A DNA stretch of 50,459 nt, from positions 1-50,459 of the forward strand of contig CAUJHO010000068.1 in assembly GCA_963205025.1 (NCBI GenBank), read 5' to 3'. Positions 8,559 to 16,930 of the stretch are shown piece after piece. The notes beneath the pieces are model-generated. The model was not told where the DNA came from. It worked only from the letters and a program-made list of their open reading frames with translations, and did not search any database. The number at the start of each line of letters is the position of its first letter. The first letter of the stretch is position 1. The translations under genes and the position numbers were made by a program. Origin of the DNA: Pseudomonadota bacterium (lineage in GTDB: Bacteria > Pseudomonadota > Alphaproteobacteria > Caulobacterales > Caulobacteraceae).

Positions 8559-9862
8559 CGGCGGTCGTCCGTCGCGGCCACGACCAGACACAGCATCATC
8601 ATCGGCAGGACCTTCAACCAGGGGCCCAGCGGATCGAGCCACAATTGCGGTGCCCACAGGGTCGCCCCAAGCAGATAGCCGAGCGTGGCGACAAACATCC
8701 CGACGGCCACCGTCCGGGTCCAGCGCCTGATCCACAGGGCCAGGCCCATGATCACATCGAACCAACCACCCCAGAAGGTCCCGTGCCAGGCGGCGGCGTC
8801 GCTGAATCCGGCCGTCATCAGATGCTGTTTGGCCACCTCGAACCCCGGCCCGAGCGAGACCAGGCCCGTAGCGAGCCAGAAAAGTCCCAGGGCGACGATG
8901 GACGCCGGACGAACGAAATAGAGCCGCGCCTGCCAGCGGTCCGCGGTGGTCGCTGGGTCTGCGAACAGAATGGCCTCGAACCCGCGCGGCGAAATACCGG
9001 TGGCGGCGGTGAGTATTTCCGTCGGGCCTCCAGCGGCACCGTGGGCCATCTGCTGAACGGAGGTGGTGCGGAACGACGAAGGCCACCCCAGCAGGCCGAT
9101 AAGGTCACCAATCTTCACGGCCGGCCAGGCCATCCAGACCGGGATGCGTATCACAGGCGCGGGTTTCAGGCCGAGCCAGCCCCGAAGCCCCCGCAACAGA
9201 TTGGACTGGCTCACCAGATCGGGCCCACCGACGTCCAGCGTCATGCGCGCGGGTGCGCTCTCGTCAGCCAGGGCGATCGTGGCGGCGCAGAGATCCTCCA
9301 TGGCGACCGGGCGGAACATCTGATCACCGCCCAGCACCGGGATCACGCCCGGACAGGCCGCAAGGCCGCGAAGCATGGCCGTGCCGCCATAGCTGGCCCG
9401 AGCCAGCACCAAAGACGGCCTGAGGATAATCCAGTCGAGGCTTGAGGCGGTCACCCGTCGCTCCGTCTCAGCCTTCGTTCGGGCATAGGCTGTACCCGCC
9501 TCGTCATCCGCACCGACTGCAGAGATGTGGATCAGCCGGCGGACGCCCGCCGCCTCGCATGCTGCGATCAGGGCGCTGGGCCCCTCGACATGAGCCACAG
9601 CATGGCTGTCCCCCGGCCCGTCCTGAAGCACACCGACGCAGTTGACGACGACGGTCACGCCCGCGAGCAATGGTGCCCAGGACTCCGGCGTTGTCAGATC
9701 GCCGAACTCTGCCCGGACCCAGTCATGGGAGGGCGCGAGCCGCCGCGCCGTCTCAGGTCGCCTCGCGCCGGCCCGCACGGTCCAGCCGTCGCGCGCGAAC
9801 GCCCGAGCCAGGCTGGACCCGATGAAGCCTGATGCTCCGAGAATTAGAACCCTGCGCGGCAT
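8555..9862 (-). CDS. SDR-family NAD(P)-binding protein fused to a DoxX-like membrane domain
   Basis: A 435-residue two-part protein. Residues 1 to about 290 form an atypical SDR of the NDUFA9/NmrA type: GASGFIG at 9-15 and the Y126-x3-K130 pair in YARTK. Residues from about 300 on form a DoxX-like unit with four hydrophobic helices (LYFVRPASIVALGLFWL onward). Such fusions occur beside DUF2269, as here. The reaction is unknown; a membrane-bound oxidoreductase is plausible. I used ATG 9862 because the Rossmann motif begins eight residues later. Upstream starts at 9943 and 9949, overlapping the dnaE end, are possible. Confidence 0.85.
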   Translation of the reverse strand: MPRRVLILGASGFIGSSLARAFARDGWTVRAGARRPETARRLAPSHDWVRAEFGDLTTPESWAPLLAGVTVVVNCVGVLQDGPGDSHAVAHVEGPSALIAACEAAGVRRLIHISAVGADDEAGTAYARTKAETERRVTASSLDWIILRPSLVLARASYGGTAMLRGLAACPGVIPVLGGDQMFRPVAMEDLCAATIALADESAPARMTLDVGGPDLVSQSNLLRGLRGWLGLKPAPVIRIPVWMAWPAVKIGDLIGLLGWPSSFRTTSVQQMAHGAAGGPTEILTAATGISPRGFEAILFADPATTADRWQARLYFVRPASIVALGLFWLATGLVSLGPGFEVAKQHLMTAGFSDAAAWHGTFWGGWFDVIMGLALWIRRWTRTVAVGMFVATLGYLLGATLWAPQLWLDPLGPWLKVLPMMMLCLVVAATDDRR

Positions 9863-9935
9863 GGGACGAGGTTGACGCGATTCTGGCAGGCCGAAACGGA
9901 TCTTCGCCTGCCGTCGAGTCGGGCCGACGTCGCCG

Positions 9936-12900
9936 TCAGGCATCCTCAAGCATCAGGACTCCCGGGGCGGCTTTGAGCGCGCCACGCAGCGCCGCATCCA
10001 GCCGGTAGCGCCCCGGCAGTCGCATCTCCACCTCGGTCGTGCCCTGAAGCGCCGCCACCAGAGTGATCTCGCCGCCGCGTTCGGTCTCGGCCGGTTTCAG
10101 ACGCGCCTTGATCGACGCGATCTCGACCGATCCCGGCGAGACGACGACGCGCAGGCCCTCGGCGGCGTCGACCACGGCATCGATCGGCTGGGCGTCGTCC
10201 CCGAACCAGCGGACTTCACCATCTGCAGCCTTGGCCCGGACCCGCAGGGTCACGGCGGCACCCGGCTCCAGCACATCGCGGCATTTGCGAAGTTGTTCCG
10301 GCGGGAACAGGACCTCGAACTCTCCGGTCGGATCGGAGAAGGCGACAAAGGCGAACTTCTCGCCGGTTCGGGCCGAGGCGCGCTCTTGTCGGCGACGCAC
10401 GACGCCAGCCATGAGGAAGGCTTCGTGGCCGTTCTCGGCCTGCGGCAAGGCCTCGGCAAACAGGGTCACCCGCTTCTTGCGCAGGACGCTGATCATGTCC
10501 TCCAGCGGGTGCCCGGACAGATAGTAGCCGACGGCGGCGAACTCTTCATCGAGGCGATCCGGCCCGATCCAGTCTTCCACGATCTGCAGGCGCGGCCGCG
10601 CCGCATCGGCCTGGTCCTCGCCGAACAGGCTGACCTGCGACGACGCTCGCTCGGCCGCCATCGACTGGGCGTGGGCGATCAGGACGTCGGCGCATTCGAC
10701 CAGCTGGCGTCGGTTGGGATGGATCGAATCGAAGGCCCCGGCTCGCGCCAGGTTCTCGATCGCCCGCTTGTTGACCGCGCGCGGGTCGATCCGCTCGAGA
10801 AAATCGAAGATGTCGGTGAAGGGGCCGCCCTCCTCCCGCGCCTGGACCACCGACCGCATCGCCTCCAAGCCGACGTTGCGGATCGCACCCAGGGCATAGA
10901 GGACCTGGCCGTCGGCGACATCGAAGTCGGCCATGGACCGGTTGATGTCGGGCGCGCGCACCGGTACGTCGAAGCGGCGGGCGTCCTGGTAGAAGACGGC
11001 CAGCTTGTCGGTATTGGCCGCGTCCAGCGACATTGAGGCGGCGATGAACTCGACCGGGTAATTGGCCTTCAGATAGCCCGTCTGGAACGAGATCAGGGCA
11101 TAGGCGGCCGCGTGCGACTTGTTGAAGCCGTAGCCGGCGAACTTCGCCACCAGTTCAAAGATGAAATCGGCCCGCTCGGGATCGACGCCCTGAAGGCGTG
11201 CGCCCTCCATGAAGCGGACCTTCTGCTTGGCCATCTCCTCGGGCTTCTTCTTGCCCATTGCGCGCCGCAGCAGATCGGCCTCACCCAGGCTGTATCCCGA
11301 CAGGATCTGGGCGATCTGCATCACCTGTTCCTGATAGATGATGACCCCGTAGGTCTCGGTCAGGACCGGCTCCAGACTGGGGTGCAGGACGTCGACCTGC
11401 TGGCGACCGAATTTGCGGTCGACATAGGTGTCGATCATCTCCATCGGCCCGGGTCGGTACAGCGAGATCAGGGCGATGATCTCTTCCAGGCTCTCGCACC
11501 GCATCTTGCGAAGCGTGTCGCGCATGCCCTGGCTTTCCAGCTGGAACACGCCGATGGTCTGGCCCGACGCCATCAGCTCGAACGTCGCCGGATCCTTCAG
11601 CGGCAGGTTCAGCAGATCCAGTTCGACCCCGCGCTTTTCCAGGTAACCCAGCGCCCGTTCCAGCACCGTCAGGGTCTTCAGGCCCAGGAAGTCGAACTTC
11701 ACCAGGCCCGCCGGCTCCACCCATTTCATGTTGAATTGGGTCGCCGGAATGTCCGAGCGCGGGTCCTTGTAGAGCGGCGTCAACTCGGTCAGGGGCCGGT
11801 CGCCGATGACGATACCGGCAGCATGGGTCGAGGCGTTGCGATACAGCCCTTCCAGGCTCTGTGACGTCTCGATCAAGACCTCGACCGTGCGGTCCTCGCG
11901 CTTGGCCTCCTTCAGGCGCGGTTCCAGCTCGACGGCCTGGGCCAGGGTCACGGGATTGGCCGGATTGTTCGGGACCATCTTGGCCAGACGATCCACCTGG
12001 CCCAGCGGCATCTGCATGACCCGCCCCACATCGCGCAGCACCGCGCGCGCCTGCAGGGTGCCGAAGGTTATGATCTGGGCGACGCGGTCCTGGCCGTACT
12101 TGTCCTGAACATAGGCAATCACCTCGTCGCGCCGTTCCTGGCAGAAGTCGACGTCGAAGTCCGGCATCGACACCCGTTCGGGGTTCAGGAACCGTTCGAA
12201 CAGCAGGCCGAACCGCAGGGGATCCAGATCGGTGATGGCCATGGCCCAGGCCACCATCGACCCGGCCCCGGAGCCGCGCCCCGGCCCGACCGGAATATCA
12301 TGGGCCTTGGCCCATTTGATGAAGTCGGACACGATCAGGAAGTAGCCGGAAAAGCCCATCGACTGGATGACGCCGATCTCGCGCTCCAGCCGGCTCCAGT
12401 AGTCGGCCTCGTCGGCCGCCATATCCAGCCCGTGGAGCCGGCCCTTCAGACCCTCGCGCGCCTGGTGCGCCAACTCCTCGGCCTCAGAACGCCCGGCCCC
12501 GGTGTCGAACCGGGGCAGGATCGGATCGCGCGGCTGCACCAGGAAGGCCGAGCGGCGCGCAATATCGATGGTGTTGTCGCAGGCCTCCGGCAGATCGGCG
12601 AACAGGGCGCGCATGTCCGCCGCCGGCTTGAACCAATGCTCGGGCGACACCTTGCGGCGTTCGTCCTGGCCCAGGAAGGCCCCATCCGAAATCGCGATCA
12701 GGGCCTCATGGGCCTTGGCCATGTGTGGCGGGCCGAAATAGACGTCATTGGTCGCCACGAGCGGCACATCGTGATCATAGGCATAGGCCACCAACCCGGC
12801 CTCGGCCTGAACTTCTTCTGGCAGATCATGTCGTTGAAGCTCGACATAGAAGCGATCTGCGAAGGCCGCCTGCATCTGCGACAGCGCCAGGCGAGCCTCA

Positions 12901-13358
12901 TCGACGCGGCCCTGGACGAACAGGGGGTCGATCGGGCCGTCCGGCCCACCGGACAGCAGGATCAGCCCACCTGAGTGCTCGGCGACCTTCGCCCAGGGCA
13001 CCGCCGGTTCGTCACTGGGCTCAATATCGAGATAAGCCGCCGATGACAGCACCGACAGATTGGCCCAGCCCTCCTCATCCTGGGCGATCAGAACGACAGT
13101 CGGCATCCGGGCCCAGCGCTCGGCCCGCTGGCCGCCGATGTCCCGGACCGGCAGGGCACAACCGACAATCGGCTGGACGCCGGCGTCCTTGCAGGCCTGG
13201 GAGAACTCGAGGGCCCCGAACAGATTGGTTCGGTCCGCAATGCCAATGGCCGGCATCTGGGCGTCCGCCGCCAGCCGACCCAGCTTGCCGGCCTTGATCG
13301 CCCCTTCCAGCAGGGAATAGGCGCTGCGAACGCGGAGATGGACGAAGCCTTGGCTCAC
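9936..13358 (-). CDS. dnaE: DNA polymerase III alpha subunit
   Basis: The replicative polymerase subunit, 1140 residues, the normal length for DnaE1. The PHP domain opens the protein ([16 protein letters not shown], residues 5-20). The palm carries PGRGSGAGS at 359-367 and the catalytic aspartates D400 and D402 in [21 protein letters not shown], the helix-hairpin-helix region, an OB-fold block near [15 protein letters not shown] and a C-terminal domain follow. I chose GTG at 13358, which yields the family start; the open frame upstream is unrelated sequence. It lies 106 bp downstream of a tiny LexA-controlled gene and could be partly transcribed from that promoter. Confidence 0.97.
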   Translation of the reverse strand: MSQGFVHLRVRSAYSLLEGAIKAGKLGRLAADAQMPAIGIADRTNLFGALEFSQACKDAGVQPIVGCALPVRDIGGQRAERWARMPTVVLIAQDEEGWANLSVLSSAAYLDIEPSDEPAVPWAKVAEHSGGLILLSGGPDGPIDPLFVQGRVDEARLALSQMQAAFADRFYVELQRHDLPEEVQAEAGLVAYAYDHDVPLVATNDVYFGPPHMAKAHEALIAISDGAFLGQDERRKVSPEHWFKPAADMRALFADLPEACDNTIDIARRSAFLVQPRDPILPRFDTGAGRSEAEELAHQAREGLKGRLHGLDMAADEADYWSRLEREIGVIQSMGFSGYFLIVSDFIKWAKAHDIPVGPGRGSGAGSMVAWAMAITDLDPLRFGLLFERFLNPERVSMPDFDVDFCQERRDEVIAYVQDKYGQDRVAQIITFGTLQARAVLRDVGRVMQMPLGQVDRLAKMVPNNPANPVTLAQAVELEPRLKEAKREDRTVEVLIETSQSLEGLYRNASTHAAGIVIGDRPLTELTPLYKDPRSDIPATQFNMKWVEPAGLVKFDFLGLKTLTVLERALGYLEKRGVELDLLNLPLKDPATFELMASGQTIGVFQLESQGMRDTLRKMRCESLEEIIALISLYRPGPMEMIDTYVDRKFGRQQVDVLHPSLEPVLTETYGVIIYQEQVMQIAQILSGYSLGEADLLRRAMGKKKPEEMAKQKVRFMEGARLQGVDPERADFIFELVAKFAGYGFNKSHAAAYALISFQTGYLKANYPVEFIAASMSLDAANTDKLAVFYQDARRFDVPVRAPDINRSMADFDVADGQVLYALGAIRNVGLEAMRSVVQAREEGGPFTDIFDFLERIDPRAVNKRAIENLARAGAFDSIHPNRRQLVECADVLIAHAQSMAAERASSQVSLFGEDQADAARPRLQIVEDWIGPDRLDEEFAAVGYYLSGHPLEDMISVLRKKRVTLFAEALPQAENGHEAFLMAGVVRRRQERASARTGEKFAFVAFSDPTGEFEVLFPPEQLRKCRDVLEPGAAVTLRVRAKAADGEVRWFGDDAQPIDAVVDAAEGLRVVVSPGSVEIASIKARLKPAETERGGEITLVAALQGTTEVEMRLPGRYRLDAALRGALKAAPGVLMLEDA

Positions 13359-13369
13359 CCTGGCGGCCT

Positions 13370-13396
13370 TTCGAGTCTGATCGTTCGAGTCTGATC
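13370..13396. repeat. 13-bp direct repeat just upstream of dnaE
   Basis: TTCGAGTCTGATC occurs at 13370-13382 and again at 13384-13396, an exact copy offset by 14 bp. It falls 12-38 bp before the dnaE start, within the presumed leader. It may be a small duplication or a protein-binding pair. Confidence 0.7.
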
Positions 13397-13464
13397 CAGC
13401 CCGCATCGTCGCCGCTCGGCGCGCTCGGCTCAAGCGCGGCTGACGGATCGACTGTGGACGAAAC

Positions 13465-13554
13465 TCAGGCGGCCATCGCCGCCACGCTCCACACCATCCA
13501 CACAAACGCCCCGACCGACGCCAGTGACAGGGATTCACGAACCACGCGCACCAT
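13465..13554 (-). CDS. sidA: Probable SidA: 29-aa SOS-induced inner-membrane inhibitor of cell division
   Basis: A 29-codon gene. The peptide begins MVRVVRESL, continues with one hydrophobic helix ([12 protein letters not shown], then SVAAMAA) and ends at TGA. A full AGGAGGT Shine-Dalgarno sits 4 nt before the ATG, and a GTTC-N7-GTTC LexA box overlaps the promoter. In Caulobacter, SidA is a 29-residue, LexA-repressed inner-membrane protein that blocks division by acting on FtsW/FtsN; I recall it lying next to dnaE there too. The identical length, single helix, SOS box and neighbour make orthology likely, though I could not align it. The same DNA is open in other frames, which are shadows. Confidence 0.8.
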   Translation of the reverse strand: MVRVVRESLSLASVGAFVWMVWSVAAMAA

Positions 13555-13573
13555 CAGGACCTCCTGGGTTTAT

Positions 13574-13588
13574 GTTCTGCGTTTGTTC
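13574..13588. promoter_or_regulatory. LexA (SOS) box, GTTC-N7-GTTC
   Basis: The plus strand reads GTTCTGCGTTTGTTC, an exact match to the alphaproteobacterial LexA operator, a direct repeat of GTTC spaced by 7 nt. It overlaps the -10 of the sidA promoter candidate and extends to about +5, an ideal place for repression. One further GTTC at 13601 is out of phase. Confidence 0.85.
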
Positions 13589-13613
13589 TATTCTGGTTTT
13601 GTTCTCATGGCAA
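13585..13613 (-). promoter_or_regulatory. Promoter candidate for sidA (and possibly dnaE)
   Basis: On the minus strand TTGCCA (13613-13608) and TAGAAC (13590-13585) are spaced by 17 nt. The predicted start is near 13578, about 24 nt before the sidA ATG. The -10 shares its GAAC with the first half of the LexA box. Confidence 0.5.
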
Positions 13614-13661
13614 GCGTCATTGCGCGGCGGTACCAAAGGCGGTTTTTACAAGGGATTCCGG

Positions 13662-13680
13662 GGGCCGGTAGGGCCGGCCC
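13662..13680 (-). terminator. GC-rich hairpin after the 196-aa lipoprotein gene
   Basis: GGGCCGG (13662-13668) and CCGGCCC (13674-13680) form a perfect 7-bp stem with a 5-nt loop, 15 bp past the lipoprotein stop. It lacks a downstream U-tract, so termination would be inefficient or factor-assisted. It separates the tat cluster from sidA-dnaE. Confidence 0.4.
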
Positions 13681-13694
13681 GGCCAACCGACAGG

Positions 13695-14285
13695 CTAGTC
13701 GCCGGCGAACCAGATGAAACTCTGGCCCTCATAGATCCGGCCACCGATCGTCAGCGTGCCGCGCAGCACAGGCTCGGTCGGGGCTGCGCCGGAGCGCCTG
13801 TCGTGAAACGCCGGTTGCACGAACTGACCCTCGTAGCGCACCTCCCCCAGGGTCGGATCGGTTCCGGCGAAGCGAACCATGCGCTCGGATATGCCATAGC
13901 CGGTCGGCAGGACCCGGACGATGACCTCGGGGGTCTGCCCCCCGAGCTCGTTGGCGATGGTCGGCGACGACAGGTCGTCGAACTGGAACAACACCGGCGC
14001 GAAATTGGTCGGCCCCTGCCCCCGCGCCTGCTCCCAGTCGGCGAAGGCGGCCTCGTCGCCAAGGTGGAGATGGCTCAGCTTCAGATCGCCGATCTGGACG
14101 TCGCTGACCGGCAGGTAATAGCCGAACAGATCGGCCCCGGACTGATGGGCGAAGCCTTCGACGGCCGGCGGTCCCGGCGGCTCTACCGCTTCGGGCGGTG
14201 GGGGGGCCGAGGGGCTGTCATCCGCACCGGCACCGCAGGCCTGAACGAGAACGGCGACGGCAAGGAGGTGCAGCAGGCGGCGCAT
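13695..14285 (-). CDS. Hypothetical lipoprotein (196 aa)
   Basis: I do not recognise a family. The N-terminus is a lipoprotein signal: two arginines, a hydrophobic run and the lipobox LVQAC with C17. Then comes a proline-rich linker (residues 23-40) and a globular region without helices, containing paired aromatic residues (LFGYYLP, FAPVLFQFDD). It is probably anchored to the inner or outer membrane facing the periplasm. It starts 6 bp after the M28 peptidase stop, making it the last gene of the tatABC-M28 series. A role in envelope protein quality control would be a guess from context. Confidence 0.8.
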   Translation of the reverse strand: MRRLLHLLAVAVLVQACGAGADDSPSAPPPPEAVEPPGPPAVEGFAHQSGADLFGYYLPVSDVQIGDLKLSHLHLGDEAAFADWEQARGQGPTNFAPVLFQFDDLSSPTIANELGGQTPEVIVRVLPTGYGISERMVRFAGTDPTLGEVRYEGQFVQPAFHDRRSGAAPTEPVLRGTLTIGGRIYEGQSFIWFAGD

Positions 14286-14291
14286 GACAGA

Positions 14292-15245
14292 TCAGGGCTT
14301 GGTTCCGGCGCGACGGCTTGCCGGAGACGTACGAAACTGCGGATTGTCCATCCCGTCAACGGCGACCAGCGTGTCCCAGGCGATCTGGACCGCCCCCCGA
14401 TACCAACTCGGATCGATCAGGTCGGCGTCGTCGGTCGGCCGGTGATAGTCGGTGTGGTCGTCGACGCTGAAGAAGACAAACGGCACGCCGCGCGCATGAA
14501 ACGCGGCCTGGTCCGACAGATTGACCCAGTTGTTGCGACCGCGCACGGCCGGATCGTCGTAGCCGAAACGCCGCTCGACCCCTGACTGCTGGGGCAGGGC
14601 CTCGATCACCGGTGCCAGGGCCGGATAGAGCCGCGTTCCCACCACCCACAGGATGTCATTGTCACCGCGTGAAACCATGTCGAGGTTCATGTTCAGCACG
14701 ATGCTCTCGAGCGGAACCGGCGAATCGGCCACGAAGGCGCGCGCGCCCAGCAGTCCGGCCTCTTCCCCATCCAGAGCCACGAACATCACCGAATGACGCG
14801 GCGGCTGTTGCCGCAACAGGCGGGCCATCTCGATCAGGGCGGCCGTGCCCGAGGCATTGTCGTCCGCTCCGTTGAAGATCTGGCCGTCCTGAACACCCTC
14901 GTGGTCATAGTGGGCGGTGACGACGATCCACTGGTCGGGCGCGACGGTTCCGCGGACCACACCGATGATGTTCTCGCCGGCGGTCCCGCGTGCCGTGAAC
15001 GGACGCAGCCAGCCGGCCTCGAGCGCAATCAGCCCGGCCTGTTCAAACCCGGCCCGGACATAGTCACGCGCGCGGTCGCCGCCCGGCTGGCCGAAGCCAC
15101 GGCCCTCCATGTCATCGGCCGCCAGCACTCGGACGTCCGTCATCAGACGTTCCGCACTCACCTCGAGCGACTGGGCCTGCACCCCGGGCGCGCGGGCGCA
15201 GAAGGCGATTACCACCACGGCCAGGGCCGCCATCAACGGCCTCAT
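14292..15245 (-). CDS. Exported M28-family zinc metallopeptidase
   Basis: A 317-residue aminopeptidase-like enzyme with a Sec signal (residues 1-24, VQA|Q). All co-catalytic zinc ligands are recognisable: H112 in AHYDHEG, the bridging D128 in NGADDNASG, the catalytic E161 and neighbouring E162 in LDGEEAGLLG, D189 in MNLDMV and H268 in TDYHRPTDD. It is expected to trim peptides in the periplasm. Its ATG overlaps the tatC stop by 4 bp, so it is translationally coupled to the Tat translocase genes, even though its own signal lacks a twin arginine. Confidence 0.92.
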   Translation of the reverse strand: MRPLMAALAVVVIAFCARAPGVQAQSLEVSAERLMTDVRVLAADDMEGRGFGQPGGDRARDYVRAGFEQAGLIALEAGWLRPFTARGTAGENIIGVVRGTVAPDQWIVVTAHYDHEGVQDGQIFNGADDNASGTAALIEMARLLRQQPPRHSVMFVALDGEEAGLLGARAFVADSPVPLESIVLNMNLDMVSRGDNDILWVVGTRLYPALAPVIEALPQQSGVERRFGYDDPAVRGRNNWVNLSDQAAFHARGVPFVFFSVDDHTDYHRPTDDADLIDPSWYRGAVQIAWDTLVAVDGMDNPQFRTSPASRRAGTKP

Positions 15246-16135
15246 GCCGGAACCTCATCCTCGTGTTCATCGCCTTCGGCCTTGCGTCGGCGCAACTCGA
15301 TCAGGCGCACGCACCAGATCGAAACCTCGTAGAGCAGCACCAGCGGCACCGCCAGCATCAGCTGGCTGATGGGATCGGGCGGCGTCACGATGGCGGCCAG
15401 GACCACGACGCCGACGATGGCATAGCGCCGTCCGCTGGCCAGGGTCTTGGAGCTGATCATGCCGGCCATACCGAGAAGCGTGACCACCACAGGCAGCTGG
15501 AAGCTGAGACCAAAGGCCAGGATCAGGGCTGTAACCAGCTGTAGATACTCGGCAATCCGGGGCAGCATCTGCACCTGAATCCCCTCGCCCGTAATCTGCT
15601 GGCTGAGCGAGAACCACAGAACGAACGGCAGCATGACATAATAGACCAGCGCCGCCCCCAGCAGGAACAGCAGCGGGGCGGCAAACAGGAACGGCAGGAA
15701 GGCCCCGCGCTCGCGCCGGTACAGGCCCGGAGCTACAAAGCGGTAGAGCTGCCAGGCCAGCACCGGAAAACACAGCACCACAGCCCCGAAGCCGGCCAGC
15801 TTCAGCTTGGCGAAGAAGAACTCCAGCGGTGCGGTGAAAACCAGGTTCAGCGGCTCGCCCCCGGTCGGCGGCGCGGCGGTCGCCTGGATCAGGGCCGTCA
15901 GGAGTTCCAGCCCGTGCCCATGACCGCTGCCCTGCGACTGGAAAATGGTGTTGGCCACCCGGAACGGGTGGAACAGGAACAGCGAGATCGGCTCGGCGAA
16001 GGCGAAGCACAGCAGAAAGGCCGCGATAAAGGCGACCACGCTGACGATCAGGCGCGAGCGGAGCTCGGTCAGATGCTCCAGCAGCGGCGCGCGCGAGGCC
16101 TCGATCTCCGCCTCTTCATCCATCACCTTGCTCAT
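15242..16135 (-). CDS. tatC: Twin-arginine translocase subunit TatC
   Basis: The Tat receptor core component in the inner membrane, 297 residues with six helices. The conserved N-terminal APLLEHLTELRSRLI region (residues 12-26), FFAKLKLAGFGAV, YRRERGAFLPF and the periplasmic stretch before helix 4 are typical. It binds twin-arginine signal peptides together with TatB. Its start overlaps the tatB stop by 4 bp. It carries an insertion in the first periplasmic loop (about residues 58-92, Gly/His-rich) longer than in E. coli, and a C-terminal tail rich in charged residues. Confidence 0.97.
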   Translation of the reverse strand: MSKVMDEEAEIEASRAPLLEHLTELRSRLIVSVVAFIAAFLLCFAFAEPISLFLFHPFRVANTIFQSQGSGHGHGLELLTALIQATAAPPTGGEPLNLVFTAPLEFFFAKLKLAGFGAVVLCFPVLAWQLYRFVAPGLYRRERGAFLPFLFAAPLLFLLGAALVYYVMLPFVLWFSLSQQITGEGIQVQMLPRIAEYLQLVTALILAFGLSFQLPVVVTLLGMAGMISSKTLASGRRYAIVGVVVLAAIVTPPDPISQLMLAVPLVLLYEVSIWCVRLIELRRRKAEGDEHEDEVPA

Positions 16136-16596
16136 GACGCCGCCGTCTTGCGCCGGGCGCGCGGCTTGCCGGGCTTGGTCCCCTTGGGCCGGGGCTTGGC
16201 CGAGACGGCCGGTTCAGCCGCTGGCAACGCCGGCTCGGTCATCGGCGGCGTATGGGTCACGGCCTCCACCTCGGGCGTCGGCAGGCCCTTGGGCGGCGCA
16301 GCCGTCCCCAGCGGCTTTTTCAGCTCGGCGTCGATGTCCTTGAAGGTCGTGTCCTTGTCCAGGCCGACCATCTGGCCCGAGCGCAGGGCCTCGACCTCCT
16401 TGCGCAGATCATCCAGCTCCGACTGGCGCGCCATATCGTCGAAGCTGGCGCGGAATTCGGCCGCCATCTTGCGCGCCCGGCCCAGGAACTGGCCGACCTT
16501 GCGCATCAACAGCGGCAGGTCCTTGGGGCCGACGACGATCAACGCCACCAGGGCGATGACCACCACTTCGAACCCGCCGATTCCGGGGCCGAGCAT
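16132..16596 (-). CDS. tatB: Twin-arginine translocase subunit TatB
   Basis: A 154-residue TatB: one N-terminal helix (FEVVVIALVALIVVGPKDLP, residues 9-28, with the conserved GPK/LP hinge), then an amphipathic helix (LMRKVGQFLGRARKMAAEF) and a coiled region. The last 50 residues are low-complexity, Pro- and Lys/Arg-rich. TatB forms the substrate receptor with TatC. ATG start preceded by AAGGAG; 27 bp after the tatA stop, so one operon with tatA and tatC. Confidence 0.95.
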   Translation of the reverse strand: MLGPGIGGFEVVVIALVALIVVGPKDLPLLMRKVGQFLGRARKMAAEFRASFDDMARQSELDDLRKEVEALRSGQMVGLDKDTTFKDIDAELKKPLGTAAPPKGLPTPEVEAVTHTPPMTEPALPAAEPAVSAKPRPKGTKPGKPRARRKTAAS

Positions 16597-16623
16597 GGCT
16601 GGGTTTCTCCTTGGCGCGACGGC

Positions 16624-16842
16624 CTAGCGGTTGGCGTCTTCGCGCTCGCGCTCGTTCTGCGGCAGCGAGCCGGCCTGAGCCTGGTCGTTCGTGGCCGATC
16701 CGTCGTCCTTCAGGCCGTCACGGAAGGCGCGAATACCCTTGGCCGCGTCGCCCATCAGCCCGCTCAACTTGCCGCGACCGCCAAACAGCAGCGCAATCAC
16801 GGCGATAACGATAACCCAGTGCCAGATGCTGAAGCTGCCCAC
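16624..16842 (-). CDS. tatA: Twin-arginine translocase pore subunit TatA
   Basis: A 72-residue TatA: hydrophobic helix ([17 protein letters not shown], residues 6-22), then the amphipathic helix [21 protein letters not shown] and a polar tail. It polymerises to form the Tat transport path. The start is GTG at 16842, 8 nt after AGGAG; readings from further upstream lack family similarity. The 88 bp between it and the M13 peptidase contain CCTATATG (minus strand, near 16893-16900), a possible -10, so tatABC may have its own promoter. Confidence 0.95.
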   Translation of the reverse strand: MGSFSIWHWVIVIAVIALLFGGRGKLSGLMGDAAKGIRAFRDGLKDDGSATNDQAQAGSLPQNEREREDANR

Positions 16843-16930
16843 GCGATAGTCTCCTAAGGTTGCGACCGGAATCTGTGGCCGCATTCGCCCAACATATAGG
16901 CTGATAGTTGCCCAGAGCCAACTCGGGCCG

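Noticed and set aside
13585..13604. Second possible LexA site using the GTTC at 13601
   Set aside because: The spacing from the GTTC at 13585 is 12 nt, not 7, so it does not fit the operator.
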